Source: Micromonospora sp. RP3T
GTDB lineage: Bacteria; Actinomycetota; Actinomycetes; Mycobacteriales; Micromonosporaceae
Length of the DNA: 64,000 nt
Direction: 5' to 3'
Assembly (NCBI RefSeq): GCF_003027925.1
Contig: NZ_PYPS01000018.1
Coordinates: forward strand, 1-64,000
The notes below the pieces were generated by a model. It ran no database searches and was not told the origin of the DNA. It saw only the letters and a program-made list of their open reading frames with translations. Positions 9,036 to 17,801 of the stretch are shown here, piece by piece (the first letter of the stretch is position 1; each line of letters starts with the position of its first letter). The position numbers and the translations under genes are program-made.

Positions 9036-9064
9036 ACGTTACCGGTGGCCCCGTTCGCGAGCAA
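9036..9064 (-). promoter_or_regulatory. Predicted promoter of the GH95 gene
   Basis: On the minus strand, TTGCTC (9064-9059) and TAACGT (9041-9036) are separated by 17 nt, fitting a housekeeping-type promoter. The operator lies just downstream, an arrangement expected to give repression. Confidence 0.5.
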
Positions 9065-9208
9065 GAGTTCGCGGTCAATACATCCAACGTTTGGGTGCCT
9101 TGGCGCGCGCCCCCTTTCGTCGGAGGCCCCGACCGGCACCAGGCCGTTCGGACCTCTGTGGCGGACGACCGGATCCGGCTCGGCGACCTCCGGCGGGTAC
9201 GCTGAGAG

Positions 9209-9219
9209 ACATCGGATGT
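9209..9219. promoter_or_regulatory. Operator ACATCGGATGT before the GntR gene
   Basis: An exact copy of the 9016 palindrome, 17 bp before the chosen GTG start and just after a possible -10 (TACGCT, 9198-9203). It implies autoregulation. A weaker relative, ACATCCAACGT, lies at 9080-9090. Confidence 0.7.
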
Positions 9220-9236
9220 TCAGCGAGGAGGCAGGG

Positions 9237-9926
9237 GTGCCGGTCACCGACGAGGCGATCGACAAGATCAAGGCGATGATCGTCGAGGGGGAGCTGGCGC
9301 CAGGATCCCGCCTGCCCCGGGAGACCGACCTGGCCGAGCGGCTGGGGCTGTCCCGCAACTCGTTGCGGGAGGCGGTCAAGGCGTTGTCGCTGATCCGGGT
9401 CCTGGACGTGCGGCAGGGGGACGGCACCTACGTCACCAGTCTGGAGCCCGCCCTGCTGTTGGACGCGATCGGCTTCGTCGTGGACTTCCACCAGGACGAC
9501 ACGGTGCTCCAGTTCCTCGAGGTGCGCCGCGCCCTCGAACCCGCCGCGACCGAGCTGGCCGCGACGCGGATGTCGGACGCGGAGATCGCTGGGCTGCGGG
9601 CGATCCTGGCCGAGCTGGGGGAGTCGCCGAGCGTGGAGGCGCTGGTCGCCAACGACCTGCGGTTCCACAACCACATCGCGGCCGGCTCGGGCAACAAGGT
9701 GCTGTGTTCGTTGATCGACAGCCTGTCCGGCCCGACGACCCGGGCCCGGATCTGGCGCGGCCTTACCCAGGAGGGCGCCGTGCGCCGCACCCGGGAGCAG
9801 CACGAGGCGATCTGCGAGGCGATCGAGGCGCGTCAGCCGGAGGTGGCGCGGGCCTGGGCGACGGTGCACATCGCCGGCGTCGAGCTGTGGCTCCGCAACG
9901 CCCTCGGCGAACCCGACCACCCGTAA
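9237..9926 (+). CDS. GntR/FCD-family transcriptional regulator of the fucose genes
   Basis: A 229-residue regulator. The N-terminal winged helix (about 1-65: PGSRLPRETDLAERLGLSRN, SLREAVKALSLIRV, RQGDGTYV) is classic GntR. The all-helical FCD effector domain (about 80-220) contains the usual metal-binding type residues (VRRALEPAA, DLRFHNHIAAGSGN, EQHEAICEAI). GTG at 9237 has GAGGAG six bases upstream. The ATG at 9216 would overlap the operator at 9209-9219 and is rejected. It probably represses itself, GH95 and the plus-strand operon until a pathway intermediate such as L-fuconate binds; the ligand is inferred from context. Confidence 0.88.
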   Translation: MPVTDEAIDKIKAMIVEGELAPGSRLPRETDLAERLGLSRNSLREAVKALSLIRVLDVRQGDGTYVTSLEPALLLDAIGFVVDFHQDDTVLQFLEVRRALEPAATELAATRMSDAEIAGLRAILAELGESPSVEALVANDLRFHNHIAAGSGNKVLCSLIDSLSGPTTRARIWRGLTQEGAVRRTREQHEAICEAIEARQPEVARAWATVHIAGVELWLRNALGEPDHP

Positions 9927-9957
9927 CCCCCTGCCCCCGCCCACCCTCCCGCGCGCG

Positions 9958-10018
9958 GTTGATCATGAAGTTGGCGGCGACAAATCGGACGGCCGACGCG
10001 GTCAACGTCATGGTCGAC
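9958..10018. repeat. Imperfect intergenic hairpin of the GTTGATCATGAAGTT type
   Basis: GTTGATCATGAAGTTG (9958-9973) and CAACGTCATGGTCGAC (10003-10018) pair with three mismatches in 16. Such GTTGATCATGAAGTT hairpins are, as I recall, common between genes in Micromonospora. It follows the regulator gene and may end its transcript. Confidence 0.55.
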
Positions 10019-10096
10019 GGGTGAGGGTGGGTCTATTTTGGCACCCTGCGGACGTGAGGTCATCGGATCTTTACCCGGGTAATGCTCGGCTGACTC

Positions 10097-10125
10097 TTGC
10101 AACACACCGGTAACTCCACTATACA
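10097..10125 (+). promoter_or_regulatory. Predicted promoter of the fucose operon
   Basis: TTGCAA (10097-10102) and TATACA (10120-10125) have a 17-nt spacer, the best sigma-70-like promoter seen in the window. The expected start near 10132 falls just before the operator at 10137-10147. A degenerate site TCATCGGATCT lies upstream at 10060-10070. Confidence 0.65.
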
Positions 10126-10136
10126 AACCAGGCAAC

Positions 10137-10147
10137 AGATCCGATGT
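10137..10147. promoter_or_regulatory. Operator AGATCCGATGT before the fucose operon
   Basis: One mismatch from the ACATC-N-GATGT palindrome found at 9016 and 9209. It lies between the predicted transcription start and the ribosome site, so bound repressor would block the operon. Confidence 0.65.
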
Positions 10148-10164
10148 TTGCCGGAGGGTGTGGA

Positions 10165-11022
10165 GTGAAGCTGCTTCGAGTGGGGGCGGTCGGCCAGGAA
10201 CGTCCGGCGGCATTGGACGCACGGGGTCGACTCGTGGACCTCTCCGGTGTGGTGGCCGAGATCGACGGGGCCTTCCTCGCCGAAGGGGGCATCGAGGCGG
10301 CGCACGCCGCGGTCCTGGGCGGTGCGCTACCCGTGATCGCGGACCCCGTGCTGCGGATCGGCGCACCGATCGCGCGTCCCGGCAAGATCGTGTGCGTCGG
10401 GCTGAACTACTCCGACCACGCGGCGGAGATCGAGGCGGAGCTGCCGGCCGAGCCGATCCTGTTCCTGAAGGCGCCGAACACGGTGGTCGGACCGAACGAC
10501 CGGGTGCTGATCCCCCGGGCGAGCGTGAAGACCGACTGGGAGGTCGAACTCGCGGTCGTCATCGGCCGCACCGCCCGCTACCTGGACAGCGAGGCCGAGG
10601 CGCTGGCCTGCGTCGCCGGCTACGCCGTCTCGAACGACCTCTCCGAGCGGGAGTTCCAGCTCGAACGGGGTGGCCAGTGGGACAAGGGCAAGTCGTGCGA
10701 GACGTTCAACCCGCTCGGGCCGTGGCTGGTCACCGCCGACGAGATTCCCGATCCGCAGGATCTCGGCCTGCGGCTGAGCGTCAACGGGCACCGCCGCCAA
10801 AACGGCCACACCAAGAACATGATCTTCGGGGTGGCCGAGGTCATCCGCTACGTCAGCCGGTTCATGGTGCTCGAACCGGGCGACGTCATCAACACGGGCA
10901 CCCCGGCCGGCGTGGCGCTGGGCCTGCCCGAGCCCAAGCCCTACCTGCGTGCCGGCGACGTCGTCGAGGTCGAGATCGACGGCCTCGGCACCCAGCGCCA
11001 GACCGTGGCGGCGGCCGGATGA
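10165..11022 (+). CDS. FAH-family 2,4-diketo-3-deoxy-L-fuconate hydrolase (predicted)
   Basis: A 285-residue fumarylacetoacetate-hydrolase-family enzyme. In the non-phosphorylative fucose route this family splits 2,4-diketo-3-deoxy-L-fuconate into pyruvate and L-lactate. Motifs are [23 protein letters not shown], the [11 protein letters not shown] acidic metal-ligand strand, [10 protein letters not shown] and [14 protein letters not shown] at 10165 (giving [10 protein letters not shown], a usual start for the family) sits seven bases after GGAGG. The ATG at 10144 overlaps the operator. It is the first gene of the operon and overlaps the next by ATGA. The exact substrate comes from context; the L-rhamnose version of the pathway would look similar. 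Confidence 0.85.
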   Translation: MKLLRVGAVGQERPAALDARGRLVDLSGVVAEIDGAFLAEGGIEAAHAAVLGGALPVIADPVLRIGAPIARPGKIVCVGLNYSDHAAEIEAELPAEPILFLKAPNTVVGPNDRVLIPRASVKTDWEVELAVVIGRTARYLDSEAEALACVAGYAVSNDLSEREFQLERGGQWDKGKSCETFNPLGPWLVTADEIPDPQDLGLRLSVNGHRRQNGHTKNMIFGVAEVIRYVSRFMVLEPGDVINTGTPAGVALGLPEPKPYLRAGDVVEVEIDGLGTQRQTVAAAG

Positions 11023-12332
11023 CCGCCCGCATCACCAGCCTGCGAACCTACGACGTCCGGTTCCCCACCTCCCGCGAGCTCGACGGCTCGGACGCGATGA
11101 ACCCGGACCCCGACTACTCGGCCGCGTACGTGATCGTGCGGACCGACCACGCGGACGGGCACGAGGGCCACGGCTTCGCCTTCACCATCGGCCGGGGCAA
11201 CGACATCCAGACCACCGCGATCGCCGCGCTGGAGCCGTACGTGGTCGGGCGCCCGCTGGACGCCACGCTGGACGACCTCGGCGGGATCTGGCGGGAGATG
11301 GTGCACGACTCGCAGCTGCGCTGGCTCGGCCCGGAGAAGGGCGTCATGCACATGGCCATCTCCGCCGTGGTCAACGCGCTGTGGGACCTGCGGGCCAAGC
11401 GTGCGGGCAAGCCGGTGTGGAAGCTGCTCGCCGACCTCACCCCGGAGCAGGTCGTCGACCTGGTCGACTTCCGGTACCTCACCGACGCGCTCACCCCCGG
11501 CGAGGCGCTGGAGATCCTCCGCCGCGCGGCGCCCGGGAAGGCCCGGCGGGAGGCCGCCCTGCTGGAGCACGGCTATCCCGGCTACACCACCACACCCGGC
11601 TGGCTCGGATACGACGACGCGAAGCTGGCCCGGCTCTGCAAGGAGGCCGTCGCCGAGGGCTTCACCCAGATCAAGCTCAAGGTGGGCGCCGACCTCGGCG
11701 ACGACGTACGCCGGATGGCGATCGCCCGCGAAGCGGTCGGCCCGGGCGTCCGCATCGCGGTCGACGCCAACCAGCGGTGGGACGTCGGCGAGGCGATCGC
11801 CTGGGTACGTGAGCTGGCCCGGTTCGACCCGTGGTGGGTGGAGGAGCCGACCAGCCCGGACGACGTGCTCGGGCACGCCACCATCGCCCGGGCGATTTCC
11901 CCCGTGCGGGTCGCCACCGGCGAACACGTGCAGAACCGGGTGGTCTTCAAGCAGTTGTTGCAGACCGGCGCGATCTCCTACCTGCAACTGGACGCGGCCC
12001 GGGTGGCCGGGGTCAACGAGAACGTGGCGATTCTGCTGCTCGCAGCGAAGTTCGGAGTGCCGGTGTGCCCGCACGCCGGCGGCGTCGGCCTGTGCGAGTT
12101 GGTTCAGCACCTGTCCATGTTCGACTTCGTGGCGGTCTCCGGCGCGATGGAGAACCGGGTCATCGAGTTCGTCGACCACCTGCACGAGCACTTCATCCAC
12201 CCGGTGACCATGCGCAACGGCAACTACGTCGCTCCCCGGTCGGCCGGGTTCAGCGCGATGCTGCACGCCCGGACGCTCACCGACTACGCCTATCCGGACG
12301 GTCCCGTGTGGACCGGGAGGGGACCGTCATGA
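11019..12332 (+). CDS. L-fuconate dehydratase (enolase superfamily)
   Basis: A 437-residue mandelate-racemase-group enolase predicted to dehydrate L-fuconate to 2-keto-3-deoxy-L-fuconate. Length and the [12 protein letters not shown] segment match the FucD subfamily rather than rhamnonate dehydratases. Visible catalytic elements are the KxK base (QIKLKVGAD), Mg ligands in [19 protein letters not shown] and ATGEHVQNR, and the HAGGVGLCE His loop. It overlaps both neighbours by ATGA, so translation is probably coupled. The presence of this subfamily is the main reason for reading the operon as fucose rather than rhamnose. Confidence 0.9.
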   Translation: MTARITSLRTYDVRFPTSRELDGSDAMNPDPDYSAAYVIVRTDHADGHEGHGFAFTIGRGNDIQTTAIAALEPYVVGRPLDATLDDLGGIWREMVHDSQLRWLGPEKGVMHMAISAVVNALWDLRAKRAGKPVWKLLADLTPEQVVDLVDFRYLTDALTPGEALEILRRAAPGKARREAALLEHGYPGYTTTPGWLGYDDAKLARLCKEAVAEGFTQIKLKVGADLGDDVRRMAIAREAVGPGVRIAVDANQRWDVGEAIAWVRELARFDPWWVEEPTSPDDVLGHATIARAISPVRVATGEHVQNRVVFKQLLQTGAISYLQLDAARVAGVNENVAILLLAAKFGVPVCPHAGGVGLCELVQHLSMFDFVAVSGAMENRVIEFVDHLHEHFIHPVTMRNGNYVAPRSAGFSAMLHARTLTDYAYPDGPVWTGRGPS

Positions 12333-13138
12333 ACGCGGAGTTCGCCGGCCTGAGGGCGGTGGTGACCGGAGGCGGCTCCGGTATCGGCCTGGCCACCGCC
12401 CGGCTGCTCGCCGAACGGGGCGCCGCTGTGGCCTGCCTCGACCTGGACCCCACCGCCGTACCGGCGCCGCTGCACGGCCTCCGGTGCGATGTTACCGAGG
12501 ACGCCTCCGTGATCGAGTCGGTCGCCGCCGCGGCCCGGCACCTCGACGGCATCGACATCCTGGTCAACAACGCTGGCGTCGGCGCGACGGGCACCATCGG
12601 GGCCAATCCGGACGACGAGTGGCACCGGGTCTTCGACGTCAACGTGGTCGGCATCATTCGGGTCACCCGGGCGGCCCTGCCGCACCTGCGGGCGTCCGCC
12701 CACGCCGCCGTGGTCAACATCGGCTCGATCGCGGCCAGCACCGGTCTGCCCGACCGGGCGCTGTACAGCGCGACGAAGGGCGCCGTGCAGGCGCTGACCC
12801 TGGCCATGGCCGCCGACCACGTGGCGGAGGAGATCCGGGTCAACTGCGTGAACCCCGGCACCGCCGACACCCCCTGGGTACGCCGGCTGCTCGACGCGAC
12901 CGCCGACCCGGCCGCGGAACTCGCCGCCCTGCGGGCCCGCCAGCCCACCGGGCGGCTGGTCACCGCCGACGAGGTGGCCGCCGCAGTCGCCTACCTGGCC
13001 AGCCCGCTGGCCGCCGCCACCACCGGGACCGTACTCGCCGTCGACGGCGGCGCGCACGGCCTCCGCCTCCGCCCGGCCGCCCCGGCGGTCCCGGGCCGCG
13101 AAAATCCTTCCCTGCCAGTGAATCGAGGAAACCCATGA
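12329..13138 (+). CDS. SDR dehydrogenase, predicted 2-keto-3-deoxy-L-fuconate dehydrogenase
   Basis: A 269-residue short-chain dehydrogenase. The Rossmann motif GGGSGIGLA, the acidic residue after strand 2 (CLDLD, favouring NAD), NNAGVG and the catalytic S/YSATKGA set are all present. In this pathway the step oxidises C4 of 2-keto-3-deoxy-L-fuconate to the diketo acid that the first gene cleaves. The C-terminus carries about 20 Pro/Arg-rich residues beyond the usual VDGGAHG end. It is joined to both neighbours by ATGA overlaps. Confidence 0.85.
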   Translation: MNAEFAGLRAVVTGGGSGIGLATARLLAERGAAVACLDLDPTAVPAPLHGLRCDVTEDASVIESVAAAARHLDGIDILVNNAGVGATGTIGANPDDEWHRVFDVNVVGIIRVTRAALPHLRASAHAAVVNIGSIAASTGLPDRALYSATKGAVQALTLAMAADHVAEEIRVNCVNPGTADTPWVRRLLDATADPAAELAALRARQPTGRLVTADEVAAAVAYLASPLAAATTGTVLAVDGGAHGLRLRPAAPAVPGRENPSLPVNRGNP

Positions 13139-14184
13139 CGATAGGAACGACCGCGCGGGGGATGCTCGGCGTCGCCATGGCCGCGGCGCTGCTCGCCTCC
13201 ACCGCGGCGTGCAGCAAGGACTCCGCAGACGCCCCCGCCACCGGCGGCGGGGGCACCGGTGCGGTCGGTGTCGACCTCCCGCGCGCCGACTCGGACTTCT
13301 GGAACGCCTACGCGGGCTACGTCACCCCGAAGGCCGCCGAGGTCGGCGTCCAGGTCGCCGGGCCGACCAACTCCCAGAACGACGTCCAGAAGCTGATCAG
13401 CAACGTCGACAGCCTGGTCACCCAGGGAGCCAAGGCGATCCTGATGGCCCCGCAGGACACCGGCGCCATCGGGCCGAAGCTCGACGAGCTGGCGCAGAAG
13501 AAGATTCCTGTGGTCAGCGTCGACACCCGGCCGGACAGCGGCAACGTCTACATGGTCGTCCGCGCCGACAACCGGGCGTACGGCACGAGGGCGTGCGAGT
13601 TCCTCGGCGAGAAGCTCGGCGGCAAGGGCAAGGTCGTCGAGTTCCAGGGCGCCCTTTCCTCGATCAACGGCCGGGACCGCTCCGAGGCGTTCAAGGAGTG
13701 CATGACGCAGAAGTTCCCCGGCATCACGGTGTTCGAGGAGCCGACCGAGTGGGAGGGCAGCAAGGCGCAGGCCGCGCTGGAGACCCGGCTGTCCACCGAC
13801 CCGGACATCAAGGGCGTCTACATGCAGGCCGGCGGCGTCTTCCTCGACCCGACCCTCCAGGTGCTCAAGCAGCGTAACCGGCTCGTGCCGCCGACCGACC
13901 CGAAGCACATCTTCATCGTCTCCAACGACGGCATCCCGCAGGAACTCGACGCGATCCGCAAGGGCGAGATCGACGCGACGGTGTCCCAGCCGGCCGACGC
14001 GTACGCGCAGTACGGCCTGTACTGGGCCAAGCAGGCGATGGCCGGGGTCACGCCGAAGGAGGGCCCGACCGACCACGGCAGCACCGTCGTCAAGCTGCCC
14101 AACGGTTACGAGGACCAGCTCCCGGCGCCGCTGGTCACGAAGGAGAACGTCGACGACCCCGCCCTCTGGGGCAACAAGAAGTAG
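13135..14184 (+). CDS. Sugar ABC transporter substrate-binding lipoprotein (RbsB-like)
   Basis: A 349-residue lipoprotein. The signal peptide ends in a lipobox (ASTAAC, Cys near residue 25), followed by a Gly/Thr linker and a periplasmic-binding-protein type 1 (Peripla_BP_4) fold with IGVDLPRADSDFW-like entry, GAKAILMAPQDTGAI and IFIVSNDGIPQELDAI. It should capture the monosaccharide, by context L-fucose, outside the membrane and deliver it to the permease at 15772. ATG at 13135 overlaps the SDR stop and follows GAGGAA. Confidence 0.88.
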   Translation: MTIGTTARGMLGVAMAAALLASTAACSKDSADAPATGGGGTGAVGVDLPRADSDFWNAYAGYVTPKAAEVGVQVAGPTNSQNDVQKLISNVDSLVTQGAKAILMAPQDTGAIGPKLDELAQKKIPVVSVDTRPDSGNVYMVVRADNRAYGTRACEFLGEKLGGKGKVVEFQGALSSINGRDRSEAFKECMTQKFPGITVFEEPTEWEGSKAQAALETRLSTDPDIKGVYMQAGGVFLDPTLQVLKQRNRLVPPTDPKHIFIVSNDGIPQELDAIRKGEIDATVSQPADAYAQYGLYWAKQAMAGVTPKEGPTDHGSTVVKLPNGYEDQLPAPLVTKENVDDPALWGNKK

Positions 14185-14261
14185 CGCGGTACGTGGAAAC
14201 GCCGCCGGTCACCGGGCCGGCCGGCGTTCCACGGCCCACCGCCCGGATCGGAGGGACACTG

Positions 14262-15779
14262 ATGGCGGAGGACGGATCCACGCCGCTCGTCGAGGCGGTC
14301 GGCATCGCCAAACGGTTCGGCCCCACGGTGGCGCTCGCCGACGGGAACCTGACCGTGCTGCCCGGCGAGACGCACGCGCTCGTCGGGCGCAACGGGGCCG
14401 GGAAGTCCACCCTGGTGGGCGTCCTGACCGGACTGCTCAGAGCGGACGCCGGCGAGGTCCGGTTCGGTGGGCGTCCCGCGCCACCGCTGGGCGACCGCGT
14501 CGCCTGGCGCCGGCACGTGGCCTGCGTCTACCAGAAGCCGTCGGTGGTCGGTGACCTGTCGGTCGCGGAGAATCTCTTCCTCGACCGGCAGCCGCGCGGC
14601 CGGTGGGGGCTGCTCTCCCCGCCACGGCTGCGCCGGGCGGCCACGGAACTGCTGGACTCGTGGTCCGTGCCGGTCGATCCGGACGTGCCCGCGAAGGAGT
14701 TGACCGTCGAGCAGCGCCAACTGGTGGAGATCGCCGGCGCGTTGTCGCACGGCGCACGGTTCGTGATCCTGGACGAGCCGACCGCGCAGTTGGAGGCACG
14801 GGCGATCGCCCGGTTGTTCGACCGCCTCGCCGACCTGAAGAAGCAGGGCGTGACGTTTCTGTTCATCTCTCACCACCTGCCGGAGATCTACCAGATCTGC
14901 CAGCGGGTGACCGTGTTCCGCGACGCCCGGCACATTGTGACCGCGCCGGTCGCCGAGATGGACCACGCCCGGCTCGTCGAGGCGATGATCGGCGAGGCGC
15001 GCGGCCTGGTGCAGGTCGGCCACGACCGGCCGTCGGTGCCGCCCGACACCGCACCGGTCCTCACGCTGGAGGCGGTCGGGGTGCCCGCCGTCGCCGAGCC
15101 GGTGGACCTGACCGTGCGGCGGGGCGAGATCGTGGGCGTGGCGGGCTCCGTCGCCAGCGGCAAGCGGGAGCTGGCCGAGGCAGTGGTGGGGCTGCGCCCC
15201 CGTACCGGGCGGATCCTGGTCGGTGGCCGGCCGGTGCGGGCCGCGAGCGTCCCGGCGGCCCTGCGCGGGGGGATCGGCTACCTGCCGGCGGACCGCAACA
15301 GCGACGGTTTCGTCCCCGGGCTGTCGGTGGCGGAGAACGCCACCATGACCGTCGCGGACCGGCTCGGCCCGTTCGGCGTCGTCCTGCCGGGGCGCCGCGA
15401 CGCCCGGGGCCGGCGGGCGATCGCCGACCTGGACGTGCACACCGCCGGTCCGCGGCAGCCCGTCGGTGAGCTGTCCGGCGGCAACGCGCAGAAGGTCGTG
15501 ATGGCCCGGGCGCTGGCCCGGGACCCGCAGGTGTTGGTGCTGGTGCAGCCGACCGTCGGGGTGGACGTGCGGTCGAAGGAGTCCCTGCTCGGCGTGGTGG
15601 ACGAGGAGACCCGGCGGGGTCGTGGCGCCCTGCTGGTCTCCGACGAGATCGATGATCTGCGGGTGTGCGACCGGGTCCTGGTGATGGTCGCCGGCCGGAT
15701 CGTCGCCGAACACACCCGTGGCTGGGACGAGGCCGTGCTCGTGGCCGAGATCGAAGGAATCGGTGAGAAGGATGTCTGA
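14262..15779 (+). CDS. Sugar ABC transporter ATPase with two nucleotide-binding domains
   Basis: A 505-residue RbsA/MglA-type protein. Domain 1 (about 8-240) has Walker A GRNGAGKST, the family's substituted signature KELTVEQRQLVEIA and Walker B FVILDEPTA. Domain 2 (about 255-500) has a degenerate Walker A (GSVASGKRE), signature LSGGNAQKVVMARAL, and a Walker B reading VLVLVQPTVGVDV: the usual Asp-Glu pair is Val-Gln. ATP hydrolysis is therefore probably confined to domain 1. Start ATG 14262 follows GGAGGG, 77 bp after the binding protein. It overlaps the permease by 8 nt. Confidence 0.9.
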   Translation: MAEDGSTPLVEAVGIAKRFGPTVALADGNLTVLPGETHALVGRNGAGKSTLVGVLTGLLRADAGEVRFGGRPAPPLGDRVAWRRHVACVYQKPSVVGDLSVAENLFLDRQPRGRWGLLSPPRLRRAATELLDSWSVPVDPDVPAKELTVEQRQLVEIAGALSHGARFVILDEPTAQLEARAIARLFDRLADLKKQGVTFLFISHHLPEIYQICQRVTVFRDARHIVTAPVAEMDHARLVEAMIGEARGLVQVGHDRPSVPPDTAPVLTLEAVGVPAVAEPVDLTVRRGEIVGVAGSVASGKRELAEAVVGLRPRTGRILVGGRPVRAASVPAALRGGIGYLPADRNSDGFVPGLSVAENATMTVADRLGPFGVVLPGRRDARGRRAIADLDVHTAGPRQPVGELSGGNAQKVVMARALARDPQVLVLVQPTVGVDVRSKESLLGVVDEETRRGRGALLVSDEIDDLRVCDRVLVMVAGRIVAEHTRGWDEAVLVAEIEGIGEKDV

Positions 15780-16821
15780 GACTCTCGCGGTGGGCGCCCC
15801 GGAGGCGCCGCCGCAGCCCCCGAAGCGCAGCCCCCGCGCGGTGACCCGCCTGCGCCTGGCGCGGCTGCGCGACCTCGCGCTGATCCCCCCGATCATCGCG
15901 CTGCTGATCTACGGCTACACCCTCAAGCCGGACATCTTCCTCACCAAGTCCTACCTCGTCGACACCGTGCTCAAGTACCAGACGGAGTTGGCGCTGCTCG
16001 TGCTGGCCGAGGCGCTGGTGTTGATCGTCGGCAAGTTCGACCTGTCCCTGGAATCGATCGTCGGCATCGCCCCGGCGGTGGCCGTCTTCCTGGTCGTCGG
16101 CCAGACGACCGCCCTGGGCGCCCCGTGGCCGACCTGGACGGTGCTGCCGGTGACACTGCTGTTCGGCGCGCTGATCGGGGTGTTCAACGGACTGCTGGTC
16201 GTCCGCTTCAAGCTGTCGGCGTTCATCGTCACGCTGGCGATGCTGATCGCCCTGCGCGGCCTACAACTGGCGATCGTCGGTGGCGCCACCATCTCCAACC
16301 TGGCCAACCGGGTGCCGACCATCGACAACCTCGGCAGCCTGCGGATCCTCACCGTCCCGCTGTCGATCTGGATCGTCGTCGTCGCGTTCGCGGTCGGCGT
16401 GGTGGTGCTCGGCTACACCCGGTTCGGGCGCTCGCTCTACGCGGTCGGCGGGAACGCGGACGCCGCGCGCGCCGCCGGCATCCGGGTGGAGCGGGTCGTC
16501 TGGACCGCGTTCATCGTCGCCGGCGCGCTGGCCGCGCTGGCCGGCCTGATGCTTTCCGCCCGGCTCGGCTCGGTCGCCGCCAACCAGGGCAATGGAATGA
16601 TCTTCACGGTCTTCGCCGCCGCGGTGATCGGCGGCATCAGCCTCGACGGCGGCAAAGGCTCCCTGGTCGGTGCGCTCTGCGGCGTCGTCCTGCTCGGCCT
16701 GATCCAGAACGTGCTCACCCTGGCCCAGGTGAAGCCCGACCAGATCCAGGCGGTCAACGGCCTGGTCATCCTGGTCGCGCTCGTCCTGGCCCGGTTGACC
16801 AGCGGCAAGGCACAGGACTGA
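15772..16821 (+). CDS. Sugar ABC transporter permease (RbsC-like)
   Basis: A 349-residue inner-membrane protein with 8-10 hydrophobic helices and a basic, Pro-rich cytoplasmic N-terminus (PQPPKRSPRAV). Conserved BPD_transp_2 signatures are present: GVFNGLLVVRFKLSAFIVTL, YTRFGRSLYAVGGNADAARA (the coupling region contacting the ATPase) and AAVIGGISLDGGKGS. With 13135 and 14262 it forms a complete importer, here predicted for L-fucose. Confidence 0.9.
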   Translation: MSETLAVGAPEAPPQPPKRSPRAVTRLRLARLRDLALIPPIIALLIYGYTLKPDIFLTKSYLVDTVLKYQTELALLVLAEALVLIVGKFDLSLESIVGIAPAVAVFLVVGQTTALGAPWPTWTVLPVTLLFGALIGVFNGLLVVRFKLSAFIVTLAMLIALRGLQLAIVGGATISNLANRVPTIDNLGSLRILTVPLSIWIVVVAFAVGVVVLGYTRFGRSLYAVGGNADAARAAGIRVERVVWTAFIVAGALAALAGLMLSARLGSVAANQGNGMIFTVFAAAVIGGISLDGGKGSLVGALCGVVLLGLIQNVLTLAQVKPDQIQAVNGLVILVALVLARLTSGKAQD

Positions 16822-16832
16822 CGGGGGCTGTC

Positions 16833-17801
16833 ATGGAGACCAACCAGCTCGGTCGCTCGACGGTAGGGGTCACCACGGTCGGGTTCGGCGCGGCCGGGAT
16901 CGGCAACCTGTACCGGACCGTCGCCGACGACGTGGCCCGCGACGCGGTCGACGCCGCCTGGCGGGCCGGCATCCGCTACTTCGACACCGCCCCCCACTAC
17001 GGCCTCGGCCTGTCCGAGCGCCGCCTCGGCGCGGTGCTGGCCGGCCGGCCCCGCGACGAGTTCACCGTCTCCACGAAGGTCGGCCGGGTCCTGGTGCCGT
17101 CGCCGGACACCGCCCACCTCCGCGACGAGGCGGGCGGGTTCGACGTGCCGGCCGACCACGTGCGCCGGTGGGACTTCAGCGCCGACGGGGTACGCCGGTC
17201 GTTGGAGTCCAGCCTGGCCCGGCTGCGGCTCGACCGGGTGGACGTGGTGCTGATCCACGACCCGGACGACCACTGGCGGCAGGCGGTCGAGGAGGCGTAC
17301 CCGGCGCTGCACGAGCTGCGCGCCCAGGGCGTGGTCGGCGCGATCGGCGTCGGCATGAACCAGTGGCAGATGCTGGAGCGGTTCGTCACCGAGACCGACG
17401 TCGACACCGTCATGCTCGCCGGCCGCTACACCCTGCTCGACCAGTCGGCGGCGCGGACCCTGCTGCCCCGGTGCCGGGAGCGGGGGGTGGGGGTGCTCGC
17501 GGCCGGCGTGTTCAACAGCGGCGTGCTGGCCACCGAGACGCCCGGCCGCAACTACGACTACGGGCCGATCCCGGACGACCTGTACGCCCGGGCGCTGCGG
17601 ATCACCGAGGTGTGCCGGACACACGGCGTCACGCTGCCCCAGGCGGCGATGGCCTTCGTCGCGCGGCATCCCGCCGTCGCGACCCTGGTGCTCGGCGCGA
17701 AGACCGAGGCCCAGGTCGAGCGGAACGTGGCGCTCGCCGCCGCGCCGGTGCCCGACGCGCTGTGGACGGACCTCGTCGCCGAAGGGCTGATCGAGTCGTG
17801 A
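16833..17801 (+). CDS. Aldo/keto reductase, predicted L-fucose dehydrogenase
   Basis: A 322-residue AKR-fold enzyme predicted to oxidise L-fucose at C1 to the lactone. Motifs include FGAAGIGN, the catalytic Asp/Tyr segment YFDTAPHYGLGLSE, the Lys in STKVGR and the His in LIHDPDDH. Related aldose 1-dehydrogenases in other bacteria act on L-fucose and D-arabinose. It begins 11 bp after the permease and shares a GTGA overlap with the lactonase that would take its product. Cofactor preference cannot be read with certainty. Confidence 0.82.
   Translation: METNQLGRSTVGVTTVGFGAAGIGNLYRTVADDVARDAVDAAWRAGIRYFDTAPHYGLGLSERRLGAVLAGRPRDEFTVSTKVGRVLVPSPDTAHLRDEAGGFDVPADHVRRWDFSADGVRRSLESSLARLRLDRVDVVLIHDPDDHWRQAVEEAYPALHELRAQGVVGAIGVGMNQWQMLERFVTETDVDTVMLAGRYTLLDQSAARTLLPRCRERGVGVLAAGVFNSGVLATETPGRNYDYGPIPDDLYARALRITEVCRTHGVTLPQAAMAFVARHPAVATLVLGAKTEAQVERNVALAAAPVPDALWTDLVAEGLIES

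Noticed and set aside
9216..9236. ATG 9216 as start of the GntR regulator
   Set aside because: It overlaps the operator palindrome at 9209-9219, while GTG 9237 has GAGGAG at ideal spacing.
10144..10164. ATG 10144 as start of the FAH hydrolase
   Set aside because: It overlaps the operator at 10137-10147; GTG 10165 follows GGAGG and gives the usual family N-terminus.
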